A stretch of DNA of 63,174 nt from Caulobacter segnis (GCF_003243465.1 NZ_QFQZ01000019.1:1-63174); one strand, 5' to 3'. Counted from the first letter of the stretch, positions 50,290 through 62,431 are shown. Translations and numbers: made by a program. Notes: generated from the letters alone by a model not told the origin.

Positions 50290-51954
50290 ATGGCCAGCGA
50301 ACGCTATGATTACGTCGTCATCGGCGCCGGATCGGCCGGCTGCGTGCTCGCCGCGCGCCTGACCGAAGACCCCAACATCAAGGTCCTGCTGCTGGAGGCC
50401 GGCGGCAAGAACACCTCGGTGCTGGTGAAGATGCCGGCCGGGGTCGGCGAGCTGATCAAGGCCAAGGGCGAGCAGAACTGGGGCTTCTGGACCGAGGCCG
50501 AGCCCCATCTGGACAATCGCAAGCTCTGGTGGCCGCGCGGCAAGGGCCTGGGCGGCTCCTCGGCGATCAACGGCATGATCTATATCCGGGGCCACGCGCG
50601 CGACTACGACCAGTGGCGGCAGATGGGCCTGACCGGCTGGTCCTATGCCGAGGTGCTGCCGTACTTCAAGCGCTCGGAGACCCACCACGGCGGCGGGGAC
50701 GCCTATCACGGCGACAAGGGCCCGCTGCACGTGTCGAAGGGCGAGTCCGACAGCCCGTTCTACACCGCGCTGATCGAGGGCGGACGCCAGGCCGGCTACA
50801 AGACCACCAAGGACTTCAACGGCTTCCAGCAGGAGGGCTTCGGCCCCTACGACCTGACGATCCGCGACGGCAAGCGCTGGAGCGCGGCCATGGCCTATCT
50901 CAGCCAGGCCCTGTCGCGTCCGAACCTGACCTGCGTGACCGAGGCGCGCACCACGCGGATCCTGATCGAGAAGCGCCGCGCCGTCGGCGTCGAATATGTC
51001 GTCGGCAAGGGCGGCGAGCGCAAGACCGCCTATGCCGACGCCGAGGTGCTGCTGAGCGCCGGCGCGGTGCAGTCGCCGCACATCCTGCAGCTGTCGGGCG
51101 TCGGTGCGGCCGATGAGCTGAAGGCGCAAGGCATCGACGTCGTCCACGAGTCCAAGGGCGTCGGCGCCAACCTGCAGGACCACCTGGATGTTTGCGTGTC
51201 TTGGACCGCCAAGAACCTGAAGACCGCCTATTCGGCCAACAAGGGCCTGAACAAGCTGGGCGTGGGGCTCAACTACATGCTGTTCGGCAAGGGGCTGGGG
51301 CGCCAGCAGTTCCTGGAGAGCGGCGCGTTCCTGAAGTCGCGTCCCGACCTCGACCGGCCCGACCTGCAGATCCACGGCGTGCTGGCCATCATGCAGGACC
51401 ACGGCAAGGTCGTGGTCGAGAAGGACGGCTTCACGCTGCACGTCTGCCAGCTTCGCCCGGAGAGCCGGGGCCACGTGGGGCTGCGCTCGGCCGATCCGTT
51501 CGATGATCCGACCATCCTGGCCAACTATCTCTCGACCGACGAGGACCGCCGCGCCATCCGCGAGGGCGTCCGCATCGCCCGCGAGACGGTGGCCCAGGCC
51601 GCCTTCGATCCCTATCGCGACGCGGAGTACGCCCCTGGCGCGGATGTCCGCTCCGACGCCGAGCTCGACGCCTGGATCCGCGCCAAGGCCGAGACCATTT
51701 ATCACCCGGTCGGCACCTGCCGCATGGGCGTAGCCGGCGATCCGCTGGCGGTGGTCGACGATCAGCTGCGCGTGCAGGGCCTTTCGGGTCTCCGGGTGAT
51801 CGACGCCTCGGTCATGCCCAACCTGATCGGCGGCAACACCAACGCGCCCACGATCATGATCGCGGAGCGGGCCTCGGACCTGATCCGGGGCAAGGCGACG
51901 CTCGCGCCCTTGGACGTCCCCGTCTACGGCGACGAGACGGCGGTGGCGGCTTAA
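50290..51954 (+). CDS. GMC-family FAD-dependent oxidoreductase (choline dehydrogenase-like)
   Basis: A 554-residue flavoenzyme. The ADP-binding GAGSAGCVLAARL is at about 13-25, signature 1 is RGKGLGGSSAINGMIYIRG, and the C-terminal region has YHPVGTCRMG with the catalytic His and NTNAPTIMIAERA. The family oxidises alcohols such as choline, polyethylene glycol or short-chain alcohols. AGGGAGGGCG precedes the ATG at 50290. It overlaps the convergent PAS_5 gene by four bases. Confidence 0.95.
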   Translation: MASERYDYVVIGAGSAGCVLAARLTEDPNIKVLLLEAGGKNTSVLVKMPAGVGELIKAKGEQNWGFWTEAEPHLDNRKLWWPRGKGLGGSSAINGMIYIRGHARDYDQWRQMGLTGWSYAEVLPYFKRSETHHGGGDAYHGDKGPLHVSKGESDSPFYTALIEGGRQAGYKTTKDFNGFQQEGFGPYDLTIRDGKRWSAAMAYLSQALSRPNLTCVTEARTTRILIEKRRAVGVEYVVGKGGERKTAYADAEVLLSAGAVQSPHILQLSGVGAADELKAQGIDVVHESKGVGANLQDHLDVCVSWTAKNLKTAYSANKGLNKLGVGLNYMLFGKGLGRQQFLESGAFLKSRPDLDRPDLQIHGVLAIMQDHGKVVVEKDGFTLHVCQLRPESRGHVGLRSADPFDDPTILANYLSTDEDRRAIREGVRIARETVAQAAFDPYRDAEYAPGADVRSDAELDAWIRAKAETIYHPVGTCRMGVAGDPLAVVDDQLRVQGLSGLRVIDASVMPNLIGGNTNAPTIMIAERASDLIRGKATLAPLDVPVYGDETAVAA

Positions 51955-52496
51955 GCGATCCGGCGGCCGTCGAGCGTCGCTAGGCGCAGGCGGGGCAGGT
52001 CGCGGTTGCCCTCGCCCAGCGGCCGGACCTCGCGCAGGCCCAGCTCGAAGGCGGGGCGGCCCATCAGGCGGGCCGTCGCGCCGATCGGCTGGTAGAGGCC
52101 GAGGAACCGGTCGGTCTCGCCGCTGGCGCCTTGCAGCGGGGCGAACAGCACTTCCATGCCCACGGAGGGAACGCCCAACGCCCGGATGTCGGCGAGGACG
52201 ACCACGGGCGTGCGGCGCTTACGCGCGACCTCGAGCGCGCTTTTCAGCTCCAGGCGATGGGCCAGGGCCCATAGCGATAGGGCGTCCTGGCCGCGCAGGT
52301 CGCGGGCGTGGAGGTCGCTGACGAAGCCGCCGGCCAGGCGGAACGGCAGCCGACCTCCGTCGCGGCCCAGGACGAAGACCTGCGGCAGCAGCTCCAGGAA
52401 GTCGCCCGGATCGATGTCGGTGCGGCGCGGCAAGGCGGCGTCGCCGCGACGCTCGCGCCAGTAGGCGATCAGTCGTTCCGTGCTGGGATGGAACAT
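51951..52496 (-). CDS. PAS_5 (PF07310) domain protein
   Basis: A 181-residue protein starting MFHPSTERLIAYWRERRGDAALP, characteristic of the PAS_5 family in Caulobacterales and sphingomonads. LPFRLAGGFVSDLHARDLRGQDALSLW and a C-terminal GLREVRPL follow. It is soluble and possibly a signalling or polarity adaptor. ATG 52496 was chosen; upstream sequence belongs to the M16 terminator region. Confidence 0.85.
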   Translation of the reverse strand: MFHPSTERLIAYWRERRGDAALPRRTDIDPGDFLELLPQVFVLGRDGGRLPFRLAGGFVSDLHARDLRGQDALSLWALAHRLELKSALEVARKRRTPVVVLADIRALGVPSVGMEVLFAPLQGASGETDRFLGLYQPIGATARLMGRPAFELGLREVRPLGEGNRDLPRLRLATLDGRRIA

Positions 52497-52617
52497 CCTT
52501 GTTCCCTGGCGGGCTCCTGCGCGGCGGGTTTGGGCCGCACGGACCTTGCTGGAGGAACCGCGCCAGCAGCTGGGCTGTGCCGTTTTGGCGCAAAACGGGC
52601 TTCCAGCATGACGCCGC

Positions 52618-52650
52618 AAGAAAAAGGGCCCCGCCGGCGACGGAGCCCTT
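52618..52650 (-). terminator. Intrinsic terminator after the M16 peptidase
   Basis: In minus-strand sense, AAGGGC / GCCCTT arms (52624-52629 with 52645-52650) and an inner CCG/CGG are followed by TTTTTCTT. It lies just after the M16 stop at 52662. Confidence 0.8.
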
Positions 52651-52661
52651 GGCCTTGAACC

Positions 52662-55565
52662 CTACTTCGCCGCGGCTTCCGGCTTGACCAGAAGTAGCCA
52701 GGACTTGTCGTCGGCCAGATAGGTCTTGGCCGCCTTCTGGACGTCGGCCGGCGTGACTCGGGCCAGGCCCGCGAGCACCGAGCGGGTGGCGTCCAACAGG
52801 CGCGGGTCGGTCTGGGCGCCGGAGAGCGCGCCGACCCAATACTCGTTAGTGACCCGGGCCTTCTCGATCTGGTCGATGCGCGGCTTCTTGGCCCGTTCCA
52901 GTTCGTCAGCCGACACGGGCTTGTCGCGCAGATCGGCGGCGATTTTGCGGATCGAGGCGACCACGCCGTCCAGCTTTTCGGGCGGGACCTCCAGGCTGAC
53001 GGCGAGATAGCCCCAGTTCTTGAACACGACGCTGGCGGTCGAGGAGGCGTTCGGCGAGTAGGTCGCGCCCTGCTTCTCCCGCAGTTCGTCAATGAGGCGC
53101 AGCTGCAGAACCTGGCCCAGCACCGAGACGTCGCGCGAGCGCTGCAGGTTCGAGAACAGGTCGTCGGTCCGCCAGGCCATGAACAGGGCGGCCTGGTCGG
53201 CGCGGCCCTTGTGCGTGCGGATCACCGGCGTCGCCGACGGCGCGGGGAAGGGCGCCGTGCGCGCGGTGTCGGAAGCCGGCACGGCGGCGCGAGGAGGCAG
53301 GGCGCCGAAGGTCTCGGCCACCGCGGCGATGGCCTTGTCGACGGTCGTGTCGCCGACGATCACCACCTCGATGTCGTCCTTGGTCAGCGGATTGGCGACG
53401 GCGGTCTTCAGGTCGTCCAGCGAGGCGCCGGCGATCTGCTCGCGCGAGGGGAAGGTCCAGCGCTGGTCGCCGCCGTGCATCAGCCCGCCCAGGTCGCGCC
53501 CGAGGACGCCGCCGGTGGTGCTCTGCAGCTGGTCGTGAAGGGTGCCGTAGCTGGTCTTGACGCGGGTGAAGGCCTCCGGACGCCAGCCGGGCTCGGTGGC
53601 GAAGGCCGCCAGCACCTGCAGCTCGGTCGACAGGTCCTCGGGACGGGTGCGGCCGCTCAGGGTGAAGGCGTCGTCCTCGACGCCCAGCTGGGCGTTCCAG
53701 ATCTTGCCGGTCAGCACCCGCTCCATGTCCTGGGCGGAGATCTGCTTGAGGCCGCCCTCGACGAAGGCCGAGCCGGACCATAGCGGGCTCTGCTTGTCGG
53801 ACGGCAGGTCCAGCAGACCGTTGCCGGCACGCACCTTCACCACGACCTGACTGTCGCGGTACTTGGTCGGCTTGACCGTCAGGCGCACGCCGTTCTCGAA
53901 GCGGACGAAGACGGTGTCGAGGTCGCTGACCTCTTTCTGCTCGACCACCTTGCCGGCGGGGCCGAAGCTGGAATAGGGCCAGACGGTCACGCCCGGCGCG
54001 GCCGGCGGCGTGACGGGCTGGGCCTTGAGATCCTCATAGGCCTTGAGGATCGCCGGTTCGCCGCCCTCGATGTTGCTGGGCGCGGCGATGACCAGGAGCG
54101 GGCCGGAACCGGCGAAGGCCGTTTTCAGCACCGCATTGACGCGCTCGGCCGTCAGGCCCTTGGTCATGGCGTCGAAGAAGGCGAGGTTCTGGCTGGGCGA
54201 GGTGACGACTTCGGCGTCGCCCAGGGTGTCGACCAGCTGATTGGCCAGGGCCGGCGTGCGCTGGGTGGCCTCGCCCGCGGCGGCTGCGGCGAGACCCGCG
54301 CGCAGGCTGGCGATTTCGCGGTCCAGCTCGTCCTGGCGCACGCCGTATTGCAGGGCGCGGCGCTGCTCGGCGTCCAGCGCCCGCATCGCGTCTTGCCATT
54401 GGCCCGGGCGAGCCGTGGCGCCGAGAGTCGTTACACGCACCGCGCCATACTGGTCGCCCTTGAAGGCGCCGCCGGCGATGAACGGGGGCTCGGCCGAGCG
54501 GCCAACGGCTTGCAGGCGGCGGTTCAGCACGGCGAAGGCCAGGTTCTCCAGCATGTCGCGCTCGTCCAACGCCTTGGTCTCCACCAAGCCGTCGGGCTTG
54601 CGGGTCCAGGTCATCTGGACGCTCCACGGCGCGCCGGACTCGACGATCAGCTTGGCGGTCGGACCGCGCTTGGCGACGGGGCCGACGTCGGGGTTCTTGC
54701 CCGGCTGGCCCTTGCCGACCCAATCGCCGAACTTGGCCTTGATCTTGGCCTCCATGGCGTCGACGTCGAAATCGCCGACCGCCACCAGCACCGCCCGCTC
54801 GGGGCGGTAATAGGCCTCGTAGAAGTCGCGGATGCGCTGGGCCGAGGCGTTCTTCAGGATGTCCGTCTTGCCGATCGGAATGCGCTTGGGCGGCAACTGG
54901 CCTTCCATCTGGGCCGACAGGGTCTTGATGGCGACGCGGTAGCCGGGCGTGTCGCGGGCGCGTTCCTCGGACAGGACCACGCCGCGTTCGCGGTCGACCG
55001 CGTCGGGGGCGATCGTCAGCTCGCCGGCGGCCTCGCGCAGCAGCATCAGCGAGGTGTCGACGGTGTCGGCGTCGGTCTTGGGCAGGTCCAGCTGATAGGT
55101 GGTCTCGTCGAAACTGGTCTGGGCGTTGGTGTCCGCCCCGAACGCCAGGCCGTGTCGCTCCAGGATCTTGATCATCTCGCCTTCGGGCACGTTCTTGGAG
55201 CCGTTGAAGGCCATGTGCTCCAGGAAGTGGGCCAGGCCCTGCTGGTCGTCGGCCTCCATCATCGAGCCGGCGTCGAACCACAGACGAAGCGACGCCTGGG
55301 CCGGCGGGGTCGCGTTCTTGCGGATCGCGTAGCGCATGCCGTTGGGCAGCACGCCGAAACGCCAGGCCGGATCAGGGGCGATGTCCGACAGGGCCTGGGC
55401 CCACTGGCCGGGCTTCAGGTCGTCCTTGCGCGGGCCGGCCAGGGCGGGCGCCTCGATGGCGGGCTCGCGCTTCAGCGTCGGCAAGGCGGGCTTGGGAGCA
55501 TGGGCGCAGGCGGCGAGCGAGAGGCCGGCGGCGGCGACGAGGGCCAGGCGCGAAGCGCTGATCAT
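52662..55565 (-). CDS. M16-family zinc peptidase lipoprotein
   Basis: A 967-residue peptidase. Signal and lipobox are VAAAGLSLAAC with Cys20. The inverted zinc motif HFLEH at residues 113-117 lies in the first M16 domain, and a downstream Glu cluster (REAAGELTIAPDAVDRERGVVLSEE) supplies the third ligand. The C-terminal domains lack the motif, as usual for the two-domain PqqL-like type. It should be anchored in the periplasm. Confidence 0.94.
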   Translation of the reverse strand: MISASRLALVAAAGLSLAACAHAPKPALPTLKREPAIEAPALAGPRKDDLKPGQWAQALSDIAPDPAWRFGVLPNGMRYAIRKNATPPAQASLRLWFDAGSMMEADDQQGLAHFLEHMAFNGSKNVPEGEMIKILERHGLAFGADTNAQTSFDETTYQLDLPKTDADTVDTSLMLLREAAGELTIAPDAVDRERGVVLSEERARDTPGYRVAIKTLSAQMEGQLPPKRIPIGKTDILKNASAQRIRDFYEAYYRPERAVLVAVGDFDVDAMEAKIKAKFGDWVGKGQPGKNPDVGPVAKRGPTAKLIVESGAPWSVQMTWTRKPDGLVETKALDERDMLENLAFAVLNRRLQAVGRSAEPPFIAGGAFKGDQYGAVRVTTLGATARPGQWQDAMRALDAEQRRALQYGVRQDELDREIASLRAGLAAAAAGEATQRTPALANQLVDTLGDAEVVTSPSQNLAFFDAMTKGLTAERVNAVLKTAFAGSGPLLVIAAPSNIEGGEPAILKAYEDLKAQPVTPPAAPGVTVWPYSSFGPAGKVVEQKEVSDLDTVFVRFENGVRLTVKPTKYRDSQVVVKVRAGNGLLDLPSDKQSPLWSGSAFVEGGLKQISAQDMERVLTGKIWNAQLGVEDDAFTLSGRTRPEDLSTELQVLAAFATEPGWRPEAFTRVKTSYGTLHDQLQSTTGGVLGRDLGGLMHGGDQRWTFPSREQIAGASLDDLKTAVANPLTKDDIEVVIVGDTTVDKAIAAVAETFGALPPRAAVPASDTARTAPFPAPSATPVIRTHKGRADQAALFMAWRTDDLFSNLQRSRDVSVLGQVLQLRLIDELREKQGATYSPNASSTASVVFKNWGYLAVSLEVPPEKLDGVVASIRKIAADLRDKPVSADELERAKKPRIDQIEKARVTNEYWVGALSGAQTDPRLLDATRSVLAGLARVTPADVQKAAKTYLADDKSWLLLVKPEAAAK

Positions 55566-55670
55566 AGAGAATCCAAGGCAGACGGAATGGAGCCCGCAAC
55601 TTGGCTGTCCCGCATGGCGCGCGCAAGGCGTGAGGAAGGCGGGTTTTCGACCTCGCCGGTCGCGCCAGCC

Positions 55671-56429
55671 CTAACGTCCGCGCCACACGGCGAGCAGGCG
55701 GCGCTCGGCGAACTCCATCGCGGCGTTGAAGGCCACGCCCAGCACGGCCAGGGCCGCCAGAGCGGCGAAGACCTTCGCGGTCTGCAGCCGATTGTAGGCC
55801 TCCAGGATCCGCCAGGCCAAGCCCTGGGCCCCGCCCGAGCCCGCGACGAACTCGGCCACGACGGCGCCGATCACCGCCAGCCCCGCCGCCACCTTGTGCC
55901 CCTCCAGCAGGGCCGGCACGGCCGAGGGCAGGCGAAGGCGGACCAGGCGTTGCCAGGGCGTCGCGCCATAGAGGTCGAACAGGCGGCCAAGGTCCGGATC
56001 GACCGCCTTCAGGCCCGTCAGCGCGCCCGAGAAGATCGGGAAGAAGGCGACGACGGCGGCCAGGCCCGTCACCGCGCGGCCCGGATGCTCGATCCCGGCC
56101 CAGATGGTCACCAGCGGCGCGATCGCCACCAGGGGCGTGACCTGCAGGGTCACCGCGATCGGGCGGAGGGCGTCCTCCAGAAGGCTGTTCAGGCTGACCG
56201 CCAGCGCCAGGGCGCAGGCGACGACACTGGCGATCACCAGGGCGATCAGGGCCGTCGACAGGGTCGCCCAGGCCGAGCTCAGCAGCAGCGGCCCGGATTC
56301 CGCGAACGCCGCGCCGATCGCGCTGGGCGCGGGCAGCAGGTAGGGCGGGATCGCCAGGGCCCGGCAGGCGATCTCCCAGCCGCCCAGCAGCCCAGCGACC
56401 AGGATCAGGGGGGCGAGGAAGCGCTTCAT
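55671..56429 (-). CDS. ABC transporter permease (SsuC/ThiX-like)
   Basis: A 252-residue permease with about six helices and the EAA-type motif region TPWQRLVRLRLPSAVPALLEGHKVAAG. The family serves nitrate/sulfonate/taurine or thiamine-precursor importers. It overlaps the ATPase gene by four bases (ATGA) and belongs to the operon with the binding protein at 57.2 kb. The transported compound is unknown. Confidence 0.9.
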   Translation of the reverse strand: MKRFLAPLILVAGLLGGWEIACRALAIPPYLLPAPSAIGAAFAESGPLLLSSAWATLSTALIALVIASVVACALALAVSLNSLLEDALRPIAVTLQVTPLVAIAPLVTIWAGIEHPGRAVTGLAAVVAFFPIFSGALTGLKAVDPDLGRLFDLYGATPWQRLVRLRLPSAVPALLEGHKVAAGLAVIGAVVAEFVAGSGGAQGLAWRILEAYNRLQTAKVFAALAALAVLGVAFNAAMEFAERRLLAVWRGR

Positions 56430-57175
56430 GTCGCCGCCTCGGTGGCGCGAGCCAGCAGTGTCGAGACGGCCTCGGCGGCCGCGCGGAAGGCCTCCGTCGT
56501 GCGGAAGCCGGGCGGACGCACGAGCGCGCCGTCGATGGCGACCTCTCCGGCGATGCGGCCGGGGCCGGGCGTCATCACCACCACGCGACGGGCCATGTAG
56601 ACGGCTTCCTCGACATTATGAGTCACGAAGACAACGGCGGGCGACAGCTCGGCCGCGAGCGCCAGGACGTCGTCGGCCAGGGCGCGGCGGGTGATCTCGT
56701 CCAGCGCCGCGAACGGCTCGTCCAGCAGCAGCAGGCGAGGGCGGGTGACGAGCGCGCGGGCCAGCGAGGCGCGCATGGCCATGCCGCCGGAGAGCTGCGC
56801 GGGCCGTGCAGCGAGCGCCTGGCCAAGGCCCACCTTACGCAGCGCCTCGTCGGCGGCCGCCAGGGCTTCCGTCTTGGCGACGCCCGCCAGCTCCAGTGGC
56901 AGGGCGACATTGTCTCGCGCCGTCAGCCAAGGGGCCAGGGTGGGGGACTGGAAGACGACCGCGGTCTCGCCCTTGCCGGCGGCGCGGGTCACCGCCCCAC
57001 GCGTCGGCGCCTCCAGGCCGGCCAGCAGCCGCAGGGCCGTGGACTTGCCGCAGCCGGATGGGCCGACCAGGGCGACGATCTCGCCGGGCGCGAGGGTCAG
57101 GTCGACGGGCCCCAAGGCGCGGCCTCGGGCGTAGTCGACCTCGACGCGCGAGAGGCTCGCGATGGAAGCGGTCAT
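56426..57175 (-). CDS. ABC transporter ATP-binding protein (SsuB-like)
   Basis: A 249-residue ATPase. Walker A is GPSGCGKST, the signature LSGGMAMRASLARAL, and Walker B RLLLLDEPFAALDEITR; FVTHNVEEAVYMARR follows. It matches the SsuB/TauB/ThiZ group. ATGA overlaps couple it to both the permease and the binding-protein genes. Confidence 0.95.
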   Translation of the reverse strand: MTASIASLSRVEVDYARGRALGPVDLTLAPGEIVALVGPSGCGKSTALRLLAGLEAPTRGAVTRAAGKGETAVVFQSPTLAPWLTARDNVALPLELAGVAKTEALAAADEALRKVGLGQALAARPAQLSGGMAMRASLARALVTRPRLLLLDEPFAALDEITRRALADDVLALAAELSPAVVFVTHNVEEAVYMARRVVVMTPGPGRIAGEVAIDGALVRPPGFRTTEAFRAAAEAVSTLLARATEAAT

Positions 57176-58170
57176 TGGCCCTTGGGCAGGAACTGGAGGG
57201 TGTAGGCCTGCTTGTAGTCCATCGTCTTCGGATAGACGCCCTGGTCGGAGGCGACCTTGAAGAACTCGGCCCAGCGGGCGTCGCTCATCTGGCCGATCTC
57301 GCCGTCCTTGCCGACGATGCCGTAGGACCGCATCTTCTCGCGCGCCTGATCCAGCACGTCCTGGGTCATTTCGGGGTTGTCCTTCAGGATCGCCGCGTCG
57401 CCGGGCTTGGGATCGCCGTACAGGTACGATGTCCAGCCGGCGGCGGTTGCCTCGACGAAGGCTTTCACGGCCGCCGGGTTCTTGGCGATCAGGCTGTCGG
57501 GAACCAGGGCCATGGAGGCGTAGGCCGGATAGCCGCTGTCGGCGAGCAGGAACACCGCCGGTTTGATCTTGCCTTCCTTCTCGATGAGGTACGGCTCGCT
57601 GGTGGCGTAGCCCTGCTGGATCACGCGCTTGTCGGCCAGGAACGGTGCGCTGGAATAGTTGTACTTGCGCACCTGGTCGTCGCCGAACCCGTACTTGGCC
57701 TTCAGCCAGACCCAGAAGGCGGTGATCGAGGCGTCGGCCAGCAGGATCGGTCGGCCCTTCATGTCGGCGATCGAATTGATCCCCTGGTCCGGATGGGCGA
57801 TCAGGACCTGCGGGTCCTTCTGCATGAAGGCGGCGACGGCCCTCACCGGCGCGCCCTCCTTGGCCAGGTTCATGACGATGAAGCTGTTGGAGCCGACGCC
57901 GACATCGACCGCCCCGGTGGCTAGGAGCTGCGGCACGTTCACGGCCGGGCCGCCCTGGATGAGGGTGACGTCCAGGCCGCGCTTCTTGTACTCGCCGGTG
58001 GCCAGCGCTTGGTAGTAGCCGCCGAGCTCGGCCTCGGCCCGCCAGTCGGTGGCCAGCTTCAGCTTGGTGACGCCGCCGGACGTGGCGTCCTTGCTGGGCG
58101 AAGGCGAGCAGGCGGTCAGGGCGGCGAGACCCAGCGCGGTCCCCAGGACGACAAAGGCGCGACGGCGCAT
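57172..58170 (-). CDS. NMT1/THI5-like periplasmic binding lipoprotein of the ABC importer
   Basis: A 332-residue substrate-binding protein. Signal and lipobox give MRRRAFVVLGTALGLAALTAC, with Cys21. The PF09084-type fold is suggested by LKLATDWRAEAELGGYYQALATGEYKKRGLDVTLIQGGP and ATGAVDVGVGSNSFIVMNLAKEG. The family binds thiamine-pyrimidine precursors, sulfonates or nitrate-like anions. The start at 58170 gives a good signal; the upstream extension does not. It heads the ABC operon. Confidence 0.9.
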   Translation of the reverse strand: MRRRAFVVLGTALGLAALTACSPSPSKDATSGGVTKLKLATDWRAEAELGGYYQALATGEYKKRGLDVTLIQGGPAVNVPQLLATGAVDVGVGSNSFIVMNLAKEGAPVRAVAAFMQKDPQVLIAHPDQGINSIADMKGRPILLADASITAFWVWLKAKYGFGDDQVRKYNYSSAPFLADKRVIQQGYATSEPYLIEKEGKIKPAVFLLADSGYPAYASMALVPDSLIAKNPAAVKAFVEATAAGWTSYLYGDPKPGDAAILKDNPEMTQDVLDQAREKMRSYGIVGKDGEIGQMSDARWAEFFKVASDQGVYPKTMDYKQAYTLQFLPKGQ

Positions 58171-58245
58171 CGAACGGCTCTCCCCTCGGTTCGTGGCCAA
58201 GTTAGGGGCGAGCCAGCCGACTTCCAAGCGGCAAGGCGACCGATG

Positions 58246-60315
<2,070 letters not shown>

Positions 60316-60616
60316 ACGCGCTCCACCCCCTTCTCCGCGCTCGTCTGTCCCATCGGAACCGGCGCATGACGTCCGCCCGTTCCGTTCGGGGAGAATGGCG
60401 ACGTCGTCCTTCAATACGCCCGTGAGACGCCGAGTTTGCGGCTTATCCCGGGGTGTGTCGTTACGCCGCAGAAGTACGCCAAGCCCATGGGTCGGGCCGC
60501 GCCCATCTAGAAACGCCGCACGACAATGCATGCCAAAATGCGCAGTTCAAGAGGGATGGCAGTCGTATTGGGTATTTGCCCACAGGCCGCAAAAGCTTGC
60601 GCCAGATTAACCAGGA
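60316..60616. other. Intergenic region, no gene seen
   Basis: About 300 bases between the hybrid kinase start and the ABC-F stop on the same strand. The open frames within have no start site or family features. The kinase promoter should be here, but no clear element stands out. Confidence 0.4.
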
Positions 60617-62431
60617 TCAGCCGGCCGCCAGGATTTCCTTTTTCTCTTCGAGTTCGAGCCAATCCATCTCGGCTTGCTCTAGATCGGCGCGCGCCTTGTC
60701 CAGCGCCTTCATGGTTTTGTCGAACCCCGCCGGGTCGCGGCTGTAGAGATCCGGATCGGCCAAGGCTTCCTCGAGCTTGGCGATCAGCGCCGGGCTCTTG
60801 GCGATCAGGGCCTCGCACTCTTCCAGGCGACGCTGGTCCTTGTACGACAGCTTGACGCTCTTTTTGGGCGGCGGCGGCGGGGCCGATGGGGCCTTGGGCG
60901 CGGCGGCGGTCGCCGGCGCACGGACGGCGCTGAAGAAGCCCGGGTTCTGGTCCATCAGGTCAGTCCAGCCGCCGGGCGTCTCGACCACCTTGCCTCGGCC
61001 GTCGAGCGCGATGGTCGAGGTCGCCAGGCGGTCGATGAAGTCGCGGTCGTGGCTGACCAGGATCAGCGTGCCCTCGAAATCGGCCAGCAGGTCCTCCAGC
61101 AGATCCAGCGTGTCCATGTCGAGATCGTTGGTCGGCTCGTCCAGCACCATCAGGTTGGTGGGATTGGCCAGGGCCCGCGCCAGCAGCAGGCGATTTCGCT
61201 CGCCGCCCGACAGGCTGGTCACCGGCTGGCGCAGCTGCGCGTCGGTGAACAGGAACTCCTTGGCGTAGCCGGCCACGTGCTTGGACTGACCGCGCACGAC
61301 GATCGAGTCCCCGCCGCCCGGCGTCAGGAAGTCCCAGACGGTGATCTTGTCCGACAGCGCCATCCGCGCCTGGTCGATATAGGAGACCTCCAGATTGGCC
61401 CCCAGCTGCACCGAGCCGGCGTCCAGCGGCAGCTCGCCGAGCAGCAATTTTACCAGCGTCGTCTTGCCCGCGCCGTTGGGACCGACCAGGGCCACGCGGT
61501 CGCCGCGCAGGATACGGGTCGAGAAGTTCTCGACGATCGTGCGTTCGCCAAAGCGCTTGGTCACGCCCTTGGCCTCGACCACCCGCTTGCCGGAGATCCT
61601 CGCGGACTCGACCGTCATGGTCATGGTCCCGCGCTGATCGCTCTGGCGGTCCTTCTTCTCGGCGCGCAGGGCCAGCAGCGCGCGACGGCGGCCTTCGTTG
61701 CGGGCCCGGCGGCCCTGGACGCCGCGCGCCAGCCAGGCGTTCTCGCGCTCCAGCACCTTGTCCAGCCGCCGCGCCTCTTCCGCCTCGGCCGCCATTACGC
61801 TGTCGGCCCAAGCCTCGAATTCCGAGAAGCCCTTGTCCAGGCGGCGGATCTTGCGATGCTCCAGCCAGAAGCAGCGCTCGGTGACGCGATTGAGGAAGGC
61901 GCGGTCGTGGCTGACGATCAGCACGGCGCACTTGGACGCCGCCAGCTCTTCTTCCAGCGTCTGGATCGCGAAGATGTCGAGGTGGTTGGTCGGTTCGTCC
62001 AGCAGCAGCACGTCGGGCTGCTCGGCGAAGGCGCGGGCCAGCGCCGCGCGGCGGGTCTCGCCGCCGGACAGGCCCTGGGCGGCCTTGTTGGGATCGAGGC
62101 CGAAATCGGCGAGGGCCGCCTGCGCCTCATAGTCCTGGGCGCCGCCGGCCGTGGCGTAGTCCAGCAGGGTCTCGCCGGTGATCTCCGGCTCCTGGCCGAC
62201 ATAGACGATCTTGGCGCCCGGCTGAACGGAGCGCTCGCCGCTGTCGGCCTCGACGCCCTGGGCGGCGAGGATCTTCAGCAGGGTCGACTTGCCCGCGCCG
62301 TTGCGGCCGACGAGGCAGGCGCGCACGCGCGGCTCCAGCGCCAGGTCGACGCCGTCGAACAGCGGCTTGGCGCCGTCGGCGAGACGGACATCCTTGAGGG
62401 CGAGTACGGGCGCGCGGGTCGGAGAGGCCAT
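60617..62431 (-). CDS. ABC-F family ATPase (Uup-like)
   Basis: A 604-residue protein of two fused ABC domains without membrane helices. Walker A motifs are GRNGAGKST and GPNGAGKTT, signatures LSGGETRRAAL and LSGGERNRLLL, Walker B sites LLLDEPTNHLD and MVLDEPTNDLD. The C-terminal approximately 80 residues (KKSVKLSYKDQRRLEECEA onward) form a coiled coil as in Uup. Such proteins act on ribosomes or DNA-related processes. Start ATG 62431 follows the family N-terminus. Confidence 0.94.
   Translation of the reverse strand: MASPTRAPVLALKDVRLADGAKPLFDGVDLALEPRVRACLVGRNGAGKSTLLKILAAQGVEADSGERSVQPGAKIVYVGQEPEITGETLLDYATAGGAQDYEAQAALADFGLDPNKAAQGLSGGETRRAALARAFAEQPDVLLLDEPTNHLDIFAIQTLEEELAASKCAVLIVSHDRAFLNRVTERCFWLEHRKIRRLDKGFSEFEAWADSVMAAEAEEARRLDKVLERENAWLARGVQGRRARNEGRRRALLALRAEKKDRQSDQRGTMTMTVESARISGKRVVEAKGVTKRFGERTIVENFSTRILRGDRVALVGPNGAGKTTLVKLLLGELPLDAGSVQLGANLEVSYIDQARMALSDKITVWDFLTPGGGDSIVVRGQSKHVAGYAKEFLFTDAQLRQPVTSLSGGERNRLLLARALANPTNLMVLDEPTNDLDMDTLDLLEDLLADFEGTLILVSHDRDFIDRLATSTIALDGRGKVVETPGGWTDLMDQNPGFFSAVRAPATAAAPKAPSAPPPPPKKSVKLSYKDQRRLEECEALIAKSPALIAKLEEALADPDLYSRDPAGFDKTMKALDKARADLEQAEMDWLELEEKKEILAAG

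Noticed and set aside
58171..58245. Possible TPP riboswitch before the NMT1-like binding protein
   Set aside because: The gap is too short and the core motifs are absent.
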